64,000 bases of DNA, from positions 4,159,001 to 4,223,000 of the forward strand of contig NW_024105087.1 in NCBI RefSeq assembly GCF_003945595.2, given 5' to 3'. The notes beneath the pieces were generated by a model that saw only the letters and a program-made list of their open reading frames with translations, was not told where the DNA came from and did not search any database. Below, in pieces: positions 36,656-48,094 of the stretch. The position numbers and the translations under genes were made by a program. The DNA is from Pipra filicauda (lineage: Eukaryota; Chordata; Aves; Passeriformes; Pipridae). How positions within the stretch are numbered: the stretch's first letter is position 1; each line of letters begins with the position of its first letter.

Positions 36656-37884
36656 AATGTAGACATTTATCTTCCCTAGGGCAATTTGCCAAGTGTATTC
36701 TACAGTCTTAGAATAGGATGATCACTTCATTACCCCTATCTGCCCTTTTGAGACTGTATTCTGCAATACATAAGAGTAAAACTCTGTCTGTGAAAAGCAG
36801 ATTATGAATAGTCTTGGGAAAAAAAGTGTACTAAGAATGTCTTGATTATCTAAAAAAACTGCAGTTGGATGGAAGTTCGAAGCTCAGAACATCCTCTATT
36901 GCATTAATCTTTCCAATCAATACCATCTTTCTTTGCCAAAATATTTCACAAGAAATTGCATGATGCTACATATCAGCTGATTCTCGTATTTATCTTCAGC
37001 TCTATGTCTTGACTGATCTCACCTGTGGCCCATGTACTTGCTGCTTGAGGTTTTCTCTCACGTCATCTCTGGGTTTTCTAGTATCTTCCTTTCGCTCCTG
37101 TCCAGGAGTATGTTCTCCCTTACATTAGGTCTAGCACGTCGTGCTGCTGCCAGGGTGTCAGTTCAGCAAACATCACTCATTTCTCGATGGGGCAAAACAT
37201 GATTTCTCCGTTGGAGCAGCTCACTGAACTGATTGAGCCAGGGGCCTCCAGATCTTTGCATCCAAGTGGAAGCGAGGAGAGGGAGAGAGCATTCAGCTCA
37301 TGGGATAGGGAGAGCAGGATTTCCCCTTTTGGCAGCCACCTGCAGCTAGACCAGATTATGTATAATGTCAAGCCACATTCTTAAACAACTCACAGTGTTT
37401 CTGATCTAGTGAGACCAGAGTGTTTGATGTGCTTAGTGGAGATTTGACTTTTCAAATAGGTCTGGCAGCAAGTACTAAAAAGCAGGTGTCCTCCAGATTG
37501 GTGTATGACTTACATAGCCAAGAGAATGCTTCACAGAAGAGCGGCTACTAGAAGAAAAACAATCATAAAACAAATAAGACACCATTAGTTTAAATGGGCA
37601 AAAGTTCACAAAGGAAGGGACCTGGCAGCTGACACCAATATTATTACTGGCTGAAAAGAGATTGGAACTTTTTGGCAACAACAAATGTCAGAGAATTGGA
37701 TTTGAGCAGGTGAAATTTATCATAACCTTTATACACAAATAGTCACAGCAAATCAGTGTAGCTGTTCAAATAATGAGGGCTATCTGCCGCAATAGGTAAA
37801 GAAGAGAATCAGAGTATATAAAATAGTCATTGCTAGAAAGTGCAGGGAAAAAGTGAGGTTTTCCTAAGAATATGTGTCACAGTA

Positions 37885-37934
37885 ATTCAGTGGGAATTGA
37901 GTGCCTTCTTTACTCTTTTGGAAAGCCTCCAGCC
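37885..37934. repeat. Possible palindromic-repeat half
   Basis: ATTCAGTGGGAATTGAGTGC followed by CTTTTGGAAAGCCTCCAGCC resembles the right half of old sauropsid repeats that read 'cagtgggagttaggtgcctaa ... tttgaaaatctggcc'. The left half is not visible. Judged from memory only. Confidence 0.3.
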
Positions 37935-38828
37935 AAACTCACTGAAATGACACTACTGAGGAAATGTGATCTCTCTCAGATCTAAATGCAAACCTGTTCA
38001 AAGCACAGGAAAGTCATATATTTCAAGGCCTTAAGGGAGGTGGAGGAGGACAACTACCAAAGCAGTAAAGATTTTAAGGAAGAGAGAAATTGCTGTTGTG
38101 CTCAATAAAGATGAACCTTGGGTTTAAAACATTGATGGCGAACTGTCAGCTGAGACTTTAAAATGACATTTTCTCTTACTCCATCTAAAAACCTGAGAAA
38201 ACAATGGCATATTTTCTAAGAGCAGGATTTCACCAATTTTTCTGTGTTGAAATCTGTTCTTTTCCTATGCTGAAGTGAAATGTCAAGCATAAACCATGGT
38301 TCTGCCCATCCTTTTCTTCAAAATGTAACATATCAATTCAGTTTCTAGATACAGCATTGTATGCACTGCACGTCATATGTTATCAAATAATCTCTGTCCC
38401 CAATCATAATAGAAATATTTGAAAGTTAATATGTATGGTAATACAAGTTTATATATTGAATAGAAAAAATCATTAAACTAAATATATTATGTTTCATCTG
38501 GGCAGAATTTACAATTTCTGTTCTCAAGAAAATACGATGTGCAGCTGTTTTTAACATGCTTTGTATGTTGAAATGTATACTGATATATATTCTTGTCTTG
38601 TTTTTGTCCTGCCCTAGGATAGCATTGGGGATAAATGATTTTATCTGAATAGACCATTTCCTATTGAAATACTTTAATAAACATAGAAGAGACTTGCATA
38701 TATACAGGTGCCTAGGTACTCAGATTTGCATAGGCCTAGTCACTCAGAGTTTGTAAATTAATTCCTTTTTTTGAGTGGAAGAAAGATTATAATATGTCAT
38801 CAGGCTTTTGAAATAGTGGTGTGATTTT

Positions 38829-38865
38829 TTTTGTTTGTTTGTTTGGGGGGATTTAATTGTTTGAG
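38829..38865. repeat. (TTTG)n array with T and G runs
   Basis: Eight T, then three TTTG units and six G. Low-complexity sequence just upstream of the CR1 copy. Confidence 0.8.
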
Positions 38866-38911
38866 ATTGAGCAGGTTGGGTGTTTTTGTGCTTGCTTTTT
38901 TTTTTTTTTAC

Positions 38912-39083
38912 TGAGAGATGCTCAAACACTGGCATAGGTTGCCCAGAGAGGTTGTGGAGTCTCTGCCCTTGGAGATATTTCAAAATCCCTCTAGACAAGG
39001 TCCTGGGCAACCTGCTCTAGATGATCCTGCTTGAGCAGGAAGTCCTCTGGAGATCCCTTCCAACCTCAGGAATTCTGTGGCTT
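38912..39083 (+). mobile_element. CR1 retrotransposon 3' end, plus strand
   Basis: The order CATAGGTTGCCCAGAGAGGT, TTGTGGAGTCTCTGCCCTTG, GGAGATATTTCAAAATCC, GTCCTGGGCAACCTGCTCTA, GATGATCCTGCTTGAGCAGG and AGATCCCTTCCAACCTCAGG is the classic last 170 bp of avian CR1, ending in ATTCTGTGG. It is 5'-truncated directly next to a T14 run (38896-38909). It has the opposite orientation to the 28.5-kb copy. Confidence 0.93.
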
Positions 39084-40589
39084 TTAGCTGGAGGCTTATT
39101 TGTATTTTTTTTTTTTTTTAGCTGGGTGTTTTTTCTAGCACAGAGAGAAAAATAAATCAAGCAGGTAGAGGTCTAAAAATTGAAAAATGGCAGAAAGAAA
39201 TACAAGTGAACAATGTGCATCCTGCTAAGCCGATGGTTGATGGGCAGAGGAGCAGTAAGAGCTTGGAAGGGCAAAAGCACACACTGACAAAGCTGGTCTT
39301 TCCAGCATGGTGAAAAGGTTTGAAAGCTATTCATAATAAAGAAAGTATGAAGCAATAATATTATTGGTTAGTTTTTATTTAGCCTTCTCTGTGTTTTAAG
39401 ATTTTTCAAGGACATTTCTTTCAACAACATCTAGTTTTCTCAGTTTTACCAAAGAGTGAGTCTTGTTTTTCTTAAAAGCTGGAAATGCTACTTACTGTAC
39501 ATGGATTACTGATATTTCCAAAGCTGCTGACAGTCTCTGACATGCACAGATCCGTTGAGTGAGTCATAAAGCCCAGTCAGCTGTATCCTGTGCTTGTTCA
39601 TAGGTGAGTTTTAATATGTACTCGCTCTGTGGATTTTGAAAGCTGGCCAACAGCTTTGACAAAAAGCAACCTGAATGTTGCTGCTAAAAAACTAAAAATG
39701 AAGCAACACTGAAAAATATAATCTAAAATTTTTTACTGCAAGTAGGTGAAATTATGTTGTCAGGAAAGCCCTTTCACTAGTGTATGGTAAGATCTGTAAC
39801 AGATAGAAGATTGTCTTTTGGAATAGCATTGTAGTGGCATGACAAAGCCTTCAATTTTTTGTTTTTTAGAATGAGTAGAAGACTTATAACCCTCCCTTAA
39901 GAAGGCAGTTGGGAGAAAACTTATAGCCCTCCCTTAAGAAATCTATGGGTCACCCTAGATGGAGGTATATCACACAACCTGAAGCCTCTTTTTATGTGTG
40001 TAAGTGTGCTGTTAGGGAAATATAAAGATGGATGCTTTTAAATATGGGTGTTTTCTTTCATGGTGGAGTAGGAACTTGGGTAATTCAGTTACAGAAACAA
40101 CAGTTCATATATTTCCCAGGGGTAGGAATTTCTTCTCCTATTAGTATATTTTGTTTCTTTAGAGCAACTGGATGGAATTGTGTATTGCTTGCAAATGGAG
40201 AGGAACTTTTAACTGTCTCTATATAAGCTTGCTAATGTTAGCAAGTGTTTTTGAAAGGCTACAGTTCAGACTATCTCAGTTTTGAAACCTATTAAATTAT
40301 TTTCTGTGCTTTAATCATTCACCGTATGTCTCTCTTACTTTTGTTTGAGCTTCAGATTTACTTGGAAGCATTTTACACTTTGGAAAAATTATCAAGGATT
40401 AAAAAATAAATGCTTAGAACTAGCAACTTCATTCTACAGTTGGCAGAGCTTTGTGTTTTTTGAACTATTAAATTATAATAGGCCTTATTCTTATTTCGAG
40501 AAGTAACCCATGTTTTTAAAATTTCGGAAATTTACTGCTTTTTTAAAAATATCCCTAAACAAGTAAACTTCATAACACTAGTTGATCTC
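39084..40589. other. Unique DNA with a T run and a 22-bp repeat
   Basis: A T15 run (39105-39119) and a near-perfect 22-bp direct repeat (39882-39903, 39919-39940). No gene seen. Confidence 0.5.
39882..39940. repeat. 22-bp imperfect direct repeat, period 37
   Basis: ACTTATAACCCTCCCTTAAG plus AA at 39882-39903 recurs with one mismatch at 39919-39940. A local duplication. Confidence 0.92.
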
Positions 40590-41340
40590 AGTGGGAATTA
40601 GGCAATAGAGAAAATTTTAGATATTCTGCTATTATGCCTCTGGTACACCAGTGCATTGAAAGTCTTTGTTGTTCTTTGAAAATGCCTTTTAATAACTGTC
40701 TGAATTTCACCTACTCATACCAGTAGTTTCTGGATGTCAAATACTTTTTCAGAATAAAAATACGGGAGATGGCCAAAGGTTCAAGGTCAAGTGCAAAGTA
40801 GGACAGGAGAGGGAGGACATCATTTTCAAGTGCCTCTTGGTAAAATAACCAGAGAAGACAGTAAGCCATTCATAAGGATTAAGGCTAATGGGTGAAAGTA
40901 AATTGTTTTAATTAGGTTTCTGAGTTTTAATCCAAAACAAAACTTGCAAGAGGCATATTGTAGATATCAGCATTTGATCCTACCCTATTAAATACATTTT
41001 CTGCATCCCAGGAAAAAGCAGCAATGGGATCGTCATCATCTCTCACCTCTCATAATATCTGTAGCACTCTTCTTAAATTATCAGCTGCCTCCCTGCCTGG
41101 CATGAAACTGCCTTGATCTTGATTTATAATGGTGGTAATGCTTTTGTTTAGTCTCGTGGTTAGCAATTTAGTAAATATTTTTAAGACCACATTTAACTAA
41201 GATACAGAATGATAGTCCTTACATTTACTGAGACTTTATCAGGTTCCAGAGTGCATAGATTCTACTTCACTTTTCGTTGATAATGTTATCACACCTTTAC
41301 CTGGTTTTGTGCAAGGCATTTTGGAGGCACCATTTTAGGT
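40590..41340 (-). mobile_element. Decayed L1-clade LINE, reverse transcriptase region
   Basis: On the minus strand one frame, with codons starting at 41220, 41160 and so on down in steps of 60, stays in register for about 460 bases and spells L1-type reverse transcriptase blocks. These are CKDYHSVS before a stop (compare 'c.dYRPISL'), LNVVLKIFTKLLTTRLNK at about 41196-41143, DQGSFMPGREAADNLRRV near 41118-41065, and AFSWDAENVFNRV at 41019-40981, which holds the first catalytic aspartate of the palm. Then comes MPLASFVLD near 40956, and FALDLEPLAIS near 40797-40765, matching 'F.L.iEPLAi.ir'. In-frame stops at about 41197, 41050 and 40927 and later ones show it is dead. The YADD/FADD box and the endonuclease domain are not recognisable. 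The ends of the element are uncertain. The spacing of blocks is that of L1, not of CR1 (whose RT reads 'GVPQGSVLGP'). Confidence 0.82.
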
Positions 41341-43610
41341 TGATATAGGGTTTCTGATACATATCCCCTGCTATTAGCCACCCTGTTCAGTCCAATTGCC
41401 AGACTGTAAGTTCTTTACTGTACCAGTTGTTTAATTCAATGTATACAAGTACGGTTGTATATTCCTTTCAATTTGGCAAACATATGACTGCAGATAGCAA
41501 TGCCCCAATGGAGCTTAGAGAGAGGTATAAAATTTGGAAGAGTAGGCAAGAGGAACATGTCATTTTTTTAGCACTTTCTATAGTGGTCCTAAATATGGTA
41601 TAGGCAAAGAACTTATCTCTCTTCTGGCATTGCCAAGGAATGCTTCATGAGTCTAAAAAGATGTGGATGATCTGGACAGGGACATGAATTTAGCACTTTT
41701 CCATACCTGGGGTTGTCCAACAACTAAAAAACAACAGAAGTTTTCCTAGAGTGTGCAGTCTTTGAGACTCCAGGAAAAAAAACAAGGATTTATTTATTTG
41801 CTTATCTTCGCTTCCTGTATATCATTATTCAATGACACATGGATTAGTTTTGTTTGCTCTCAGTTCTGCCACATTTAGACCAACTCCAAATGTGCATGTC
41901 CTCAAGTATGATAAAAATTCAGTTGAAGGAGCATAAAGCGAATAGTGAAACTTCTGAATATTTTCAATAACAATTTTTAATGGACATACTACTGCTTCTT
42001 CCAGGGCAAGTGGATGCAAAAAGTGGTGGTCAGACTTGCTGTCTGAACCCTATATTAACAAATTACAGGTTTTGACTGTTGGATGTCTGGTTCTAAAAAA
42101 AGTGTGTAGCATTCTGTTGTGTAAACAATAGCCTATGCATCTAAAATGTTTATATAATTTAACAACATTTTACAGCTTAAGGCCTTTTAACAGAACTCAG
42201 TCACTTGTAATGCATCTCACTGATGTATATCTGCTTGGTGGGACACGCAGGATCTAAGTGTTCATTCACTGAACAAGAGAAATAGGAAATATTTTTTAAG
42301 CTTGGAGAGACACTAATGAAAATTGTGGATGTAGTCCTTTTATCTTTATTGTAATTATAATTTGAAATTAGGATTTCCCAAAATAGGGTGATTTAAAGCT
42401 TAGCAAACACATTCCTTCTGAAAGTACCCTTCAGGACTTATTCCTAGGGATGATCCTCCAGTTAGTAGTTTCTGAAAGAGTTAAACCCTTTACCTCTGTT
42501 CAGAAGACAAAGGGAAAACATTTGATTTTAGAGTAATTCCTTATCTTTCTGCAGTATTCAAGGAAACTGGGTGAGAGAACATATTATAATTTTGGAAAAA
42601 AGGAGCTAAAGGGAAGCTTCCTTCATCTTCTTGCTTTGCCTGCCAACCTGCAGAGCAGCTCCAACCTCCTTTCCCTGGCAGGAAGGAGAAAAGAAGAAAA
42701 AAAGCTGTGGATTCCTCAGCATAACTTCCTCTGTTCCTTGAAGTTTAGCCACTGGTCTATTCTCTGAAAGTTTTTCCTGGCTTGTATTGACTTGCTGCTC
42801 TGACAATGAGCACTTTTTTAACCTGTCAGGAGCTGAATTGCTTGGCCTGCCATCGGGTTGACAGTGTGCTGCTGTTTCTTAGACTACTCTGTTTCTGAGA
42901 TGCAAGGCTGACACAAATCTGTACAAGGGCTGATTTTGTGAGTGCCCCAATGGAATCCCCTTCAACCGCTGTCTAGTTAGTAAGGTTCAGTGAATACTCA
43001 AGGGGAGACTCCTTGGCAATGGATTTTGCTTTTTGCAGGAATTCTGCGTTGGAATTTTTAGTATAGGATGCCTCTGTTGGACTGTTTGCACTTTAAAAAA
43101 AAGATCACTCAGCTTGCAATTAAAGTTTTGTTTATGATTCTACAGTGTTTAGAGTTGTTCCTTATCTGTTGCCTATGCTCTTTATCATTCATAGGTCTGA
43201 GGGAGATGGAAAAGACCTGCTGTTTAAATGAACACATCTCACATCGAGGGGAACAGGCTGGAGGGCTTAGATGAGCATCTCTGCCAGCTGATCTTAGGGT
43301 CTAATTAGACTTCTTCAGGGGGCAGTGATGAAGAGGTGAGAACTCCTCAGCTGGCTCAGTGGAGACTTGTAAGGACCCTGTATACATAACCTCAGCATTA
43401 TTAGTTGTTCATTTGTATTTCTAGTAGCCTTCCTGCTCAAACTGCTAGTACTGTGGGCAGAGGTGAAGGGGGGGAGGCAAGCAAGCCAGGAGCAGAGACA
43501 AAGGTAGGCCCACTGCTTAAGAATAAGTAACACAATAAAGAGTGGCATTTCTTTATTATCCTGTTTTTCCACAATAAATGTTTCCCCTATTGCAGTATTT
43601 TTAACCAGAA

Positions 43611-43627
43611 ATGGATGGATGGATGCA

Positions 43628-43660
<33 letters not shown>

Positions 43661-43678
43661 GCACATGCGTGTGTGTGT
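43611..43678. repeat. Compound microsatellite (ATGG)n(AT)n(GT)n
   Basis: Three to four ATGG units lead into about 13 AT units (43627-43652), then GTATATATGCACATGC and a short GT run. Likely polymorphic in length. Open frames through it on both strands (reading as Tyr-Ile strings) are artefacts. Confidence 0.95.
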
Positions 43679-45823
43679 AAATACAGGCTTCGTGACTGTT
43701 GAAAGTCTAAAACTTGCAGGACTGAAACTATTGATGTGGTTTCCGAGGTTGAATGTCACCATCCACATATACCTGCCACACCATAACACTCATAATTCAC
43801 TGCATCATTTGACAGCTGATGTCACCCCCAGACTGAGACTGCCCCAAGCAGTGTCACACACGGGCTGCCTCTGCACCAGGCAGCGAGCGGCGTGTCCGAA
43901 GTGACCTGCATGATAATTCTGTGCAGTATTTGCTCTGCAATGAGCTTGTTGGCTCCAATTAGCATCTGGACCTCATTGTGCCGAGCGTTTTCCAAACACG
44001 TAGGGAAAAATCTGTGCTCTGAAAATTTTATTTAACAGTATTTGGGTTTTCTTCTCGTGTTTATATGTACTTATTTTGGGTTTGCAGGTTTTTTTAACCC
44101 CCTATTTGGTCTGTCAGTAACAATACTTTGTTATGTCCATTGTAGGACTGAAAAGACCACTTTTACAAAAGGTGGGGTTGTTTTGATATTTGCCTCACAC
44201 TTACTGTTTGATTTCCTATTTCCCTGCTAACTAGTGGTTTCTTTAAATGTCATACTGTAAAGGAAAGCTGGACTTGTAATGCTGTTTCAACTTTTATCCT
44301 GAACAGCTTACATTTCCCAATACTTGGTAACTTGCAGGATTGGGCTCATACTGTAGAATTTACACAAAAAACTCTATCAGATTTGCTGGGCACAATTGTG
44401 AAAACTGTTCAGTATATCCTGTTTTCTAAATGTCAGCTTTTTTCTTTTTTTTTTTTTCTTTCATAGTGGGTGGGCTGACTAAACAGAGACTTTTTTACAT
44501 GGTACTTTGCTGTTTTCTAAACAGAGCAGCTATGTATGCTATCTAGTTTATATACAGCTTTTTTTTTTTTTGAGCAGGGTACCCTTATAAATATGTTGGA
44601 TTTAAAAGAAGCTAGTCCTACAGAAAGTGCTCTGTTGGTAGTATCTAAAGCTTCTCTTGAATTTTTCTTTCACGTTTTATTCATTGCTTTGCTGTGTGCC
44701 CCTTTCTGTGTTTTGAAATAATTATGCATAGGTCCTACAATACAGTAAGGCCAATGTTTGTGAGAGTTTTTGTTCTGACATATAGCACGAAATGGAGCTA
44801 ATCAAAACATAAGTGTGTACTTTGCACCACTCACTGTAGCTTTTAAGATACATATTAAACGTTATTTTGGGCCTTATGACAGCATATGGCTTTAAAGCGT
44901 TACAAAAAGACCATTCCAAATTAGGAGAATCAGAACAAAGAGCCATTCTAAAATAAATAATTAGTATTCTTAAAATATATCAGCATGTAAATATTCCTCG
45001 GATAATTCTACCTCTATGTTGTTTCTTTTTGGTTTGCTGGAGAGCCAAAGGAAAGCACACTTTTGCTGCAATTAATGCCTCTAAATGGACCTCATACAAA
45101 ATGATTATCCTAAATAAGCTTCATAGCTACTGCCTGGATAATCCTGCAGGCAGCATATCAGATCAGGTTTGAGGTACTGCGTGGCAGAATTCATAGTGCA
45201 ATTAAAGGCCCTTCTGAGCAAAACTGATTCCCAGCCAGGGCAGCCCCTATAAGCACTAGGAAAGCCACCTGAAAGTTGCCACTGGGGAGGTTGCCCAATC
45301 TTTTTTTACTCTTAATCTGAAAATGGGTTTCTTTGGATCTGTTGGGAGCAGGCCTGTGTGGCCAAGAACTGATAAAGTGCATGCTGAACTCTTTTCCTAC
45401 ACCTCTGCCAATGTAGCTTTATCTTTATTTCCATGTTGCCCTTTTTCTTCTGTTTTGATTTTTTTCCCCTTGGTTATTTTTTGCCTTTTTTAGTATTCTG
45501 TCCATTTCTGGCACAAGAGGGAACAACTCTTACTATCAATAGTAACTAGACCAAGACTGATCTCCTTTTTCTAGACTTCAGCCCTGCCCTTATCATGTAA
45601 GGGTTCTTGACTATGATGCTTGATTTGATAATGCCTATTGAGTGACATATTAGAGTTGAGGAGAGTGATAACCAAGCACAGTTAAAAACTTCATTTAGGT
45701 TTACTTTTGAAATGATTAGTTACTGCTGCATCAACTTTCTATTTTGTTGCATAGAGCATTGCTGTTTTTGTGTTTTACAGAGTGTTTTACAAGGATGTGT
45801 ACTACTCTTAGATTAAACCTGGT

Positions 45824-45847
45824 CTTGATCCTATGACAAGGATCAAG
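45824..45847. repeat. Small inverted repeat with a third partial copy
   Basis: CTTGATCCT and AGGATCAAG are perfect reverse complements 6 bases apart, and CCTTGATCC recurs about 10 bases later. A short palindrome of unknown meaning. Confidence 0.85.
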
Positions 45848-46343
45848 TGTCCTGGCCTTGATCCCAAGTAACAGTTAACATTAGGAACATAAAGAGTTTC
45901 TGTGAGTTAATGATATGAGTCTCATGTTAAATATTCTGTTTGTTTGATGGAGAAGTGTTTATCCAGAAACACGGATTGGAGAGAAATTTTTTAATTCTGT
46001 ATGATCCAGTTTAATCAGTCATTTTTGTTGTGGAGATCATCTTTGATGCTTTATTTGGTCATTGACTCAACCACAGAAGTATTTCTGGGGAGCCATTGAA
46101 TTTTAAACTGAAAGGAGCAAAAAGCAGCCTGTTACGTTTGCTTCCCAGGTTCCATTGCCCACAAAACAGCATCACTCAGTGGGGAAGTAGGAGGTTCTAG
46201 CATTCCTTAGGACGTGTGGGAAATGGCGTGTGTGTTTATATGGCCGTGGTTTCACCTTACACACGGACCACCAGGTTTTAATGACACACTTGGCCACAGG
46301 AGGCTCAAGCCACTGACCACTATGTTTATTCCAATGAGCCAAG

Positions 46344-46400
46344 CCGTTGGCATTGGGAAATCTTTTACCCCAGTTTACACCAGAACGTAAAAGTCAGACA
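46344..46400. repeat. Possible palindromic-repeat half
   Basis: CCGTTGGCATTGGGAAATC then TTACCCCAGTTTACACCAGA resembles the right half of an ancient sauropsid repeat reading 'ccattgacttcaatggagttactccagatttacacca'. Many substitutions; the left half is not clear. Confidence 0.35.
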
Positions 46401-47970
46401 ACAGATTTCTTGTCTATAGTCACATTTTCCAATATCGTCCCTGGAAATTCCTAGGGAAGGCTTTTCTTTTTTTTTTTCCCCATGTGCTACCTGTTAAAAG
46501 GAGATGTCATGGAGGCTGTTTTGCCAGAAGGATGTAGCACAGAGTCACTATGGAGAAAGGAATTTAGGCAGCACATCTTTAAAGAAACTTCTAGAGTATG
46601 AGGTGAAAACAGCCTAGCTCCTCATGATAGCCAGTTTCTAGTGAATGCTTTGTTCCACATCAGATTCTTGCTTTTCAAAGTAAATAAAGCTGGATGCTGG
46701 TATTTTCTTCAGAAACCTCATGACTATTAAGACTGTTTGGAGGGGGAGGGAGTGGGAAGAAAAATTATAATGGAACTGAGCTATTAATTTTAAAATATTC
46801 TCCATTAAATTTTTTCAAATCTATTCTTAAAATTACTAGGGAGAGAGGGGGAAGTCACATGTCCCAGCATTTTCAGGCAGATTCTGCTTTCTACAAAGAG
46901 AATATTGTTTCTCTCTAGTACTGATGAATAATGGAAGGCTCTTACCTATGGCAGTATCGATGACTGACAAACTCTGATGTAAAGGACAGAGTTTAGATGA
47001 AGGTAAAATATGTAGATCTAGTAATAAACTGATATATTATTAGATCATTGTAGAAAATGATCTTACAGAACTGATTTAAGTCTGGATGTGTCTTGTACTA
47101 CAGCTATAAAGCTTAATCTGTTCTTGATTAAGTCCACTAGCTGAAATATCTAGTGGGAGGCATATGTATATTTGTTAATGAAGTCAACCCTGAAAACTTG
47201 TTGTGGGATTGGTGAAAGCCTGGTTGTCTTTGGTTTGGAGTTTTTAACCATGCTTACCACAAGCTGCCTAAAATATAAAAAGCCTCCTTTTTACTCTGGC
47301 CTTTTCTGATGTTAAAAAATATTGGCTGTTTGGCAGTTTGAGCTGATGGAAGTGCCCTCCTACTTTCTTATACGGGCTACGCTTGAGAAGTAATGGCAAG
47401 TTTCATTTAAATGCTTCACAAGCTGTTGTTTATAACTATTTGTTTTAAAAGGTTTGAGAGATTTTGCTTGCCAGGGTTTAGTTGTTTTAGATGTTTCCAC
47501 AGCAAGGAAGCTTTAGTTTTTTTAGTGTGCTATCAAATTTGCTTCTCTTCCCTATCATTCTTCCTCACCTCCTGTTTATATGGTTTTGACCACAAAAGAA
47601 TACATTCTGCCTACATACTGCATGTATTTATTTTCTCATTCTCAATATATCACCAACAATGATTGAAATATAGGCTGCTTACCATGAATGCACACTGAAA
47701 CACAGAAGCATTAACTGAAGTTCTCCTATTGACAAGAAACTCTTTTTTTTACCATTAGCACCTCCTTCCTATCCGCAATTCTGCAGTGCAAGAAAAATGA
47801 GACAGCTTAGGAGGTCTGCAACTGCATTTTGTAGCCCAAATTAATTAGTTACTACATGAGTTATTAGGCAATCTCCAGTCCCACTAGTTGCATTTGGTAA
47901 TGAGACCTTCCTTGAGAAGTGCAGTGAGGATTAATTACCATTTGGTATATTGAACTTGTAAAGTATAAAG
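46401..47970. other. Unique AT-rich DNA
   Basis: No gene seen. The part at 47839-47960 has several homeodomain-like words (AATTAATTAG, GGTAATGAG, GGATTAATTACC) directly before the palindromic repeat. Confidence 0.5.
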
Positions 47971-48094
47971 GCCTTAATTCAACACTCTTTAAGCATGTGA
48001 TCAACTCCAAGCACATCTGCTTTATTTCCATAGGAATCAATGGAATTTAGCCATGTGCCTAAAGTTAAACCTGTACTAAATCACTTTTCTGAGT
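47971..48094. repeat. Ancient palindromic amniote repeat, both halves present
   Basis: The left half runs GCCTTAATTCAACACTCTTT then AAGCATGTG. The centre has ATTTCCATAGGAATCAATGG. The right half runs CCATGTGCCTAAAGTTAAAC to AATCACTTTTCTGAG. The halves are imperfect reverse complements, as in the common sauropsid repeat 'gattcagcaaagcacttaagcatgtgcttaa ... attgacttcaatgg ... ttaagcatgtgcttaa'. This is the best-preserved member in the window. The formal family name is not known to me; it resembles an old MITE-like element. Confidence 0.6.

Larger units (their letters stand above)
29344..38911. other. Unique DNA rich in plus-strand T tracts
   Basis: Runs of 12 or more T occur near 30634, 30710, 31651, 34306, 35109, 36639 and 38896 on the plus strand, with no equivalent A runs. 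Several of the longest open frames (34013-34600, 195 codons; 30435-30767 minus) run through these tracts and read as phenylalanine or lysine strings, so they are artefacts. A weak cryptic-exon candidate is at 35390-35475 and a weak palindromic-repeat fragment at 37885-37934. Confidence 0.5.
41341..46343. other. Unique DNA, microsatellite and possible conserved element
   Basis: No gene supported. The stretch holds a compound ATGG/AT/GT microsatellite at 43611-43678, T13 runs near 44445 and 44559, and a candidate conserved noncoding stretch at 43900-44000. Open frames at 42606-42806 and 43315-43572 (minus) are not recognised. Confidence 0.5.
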
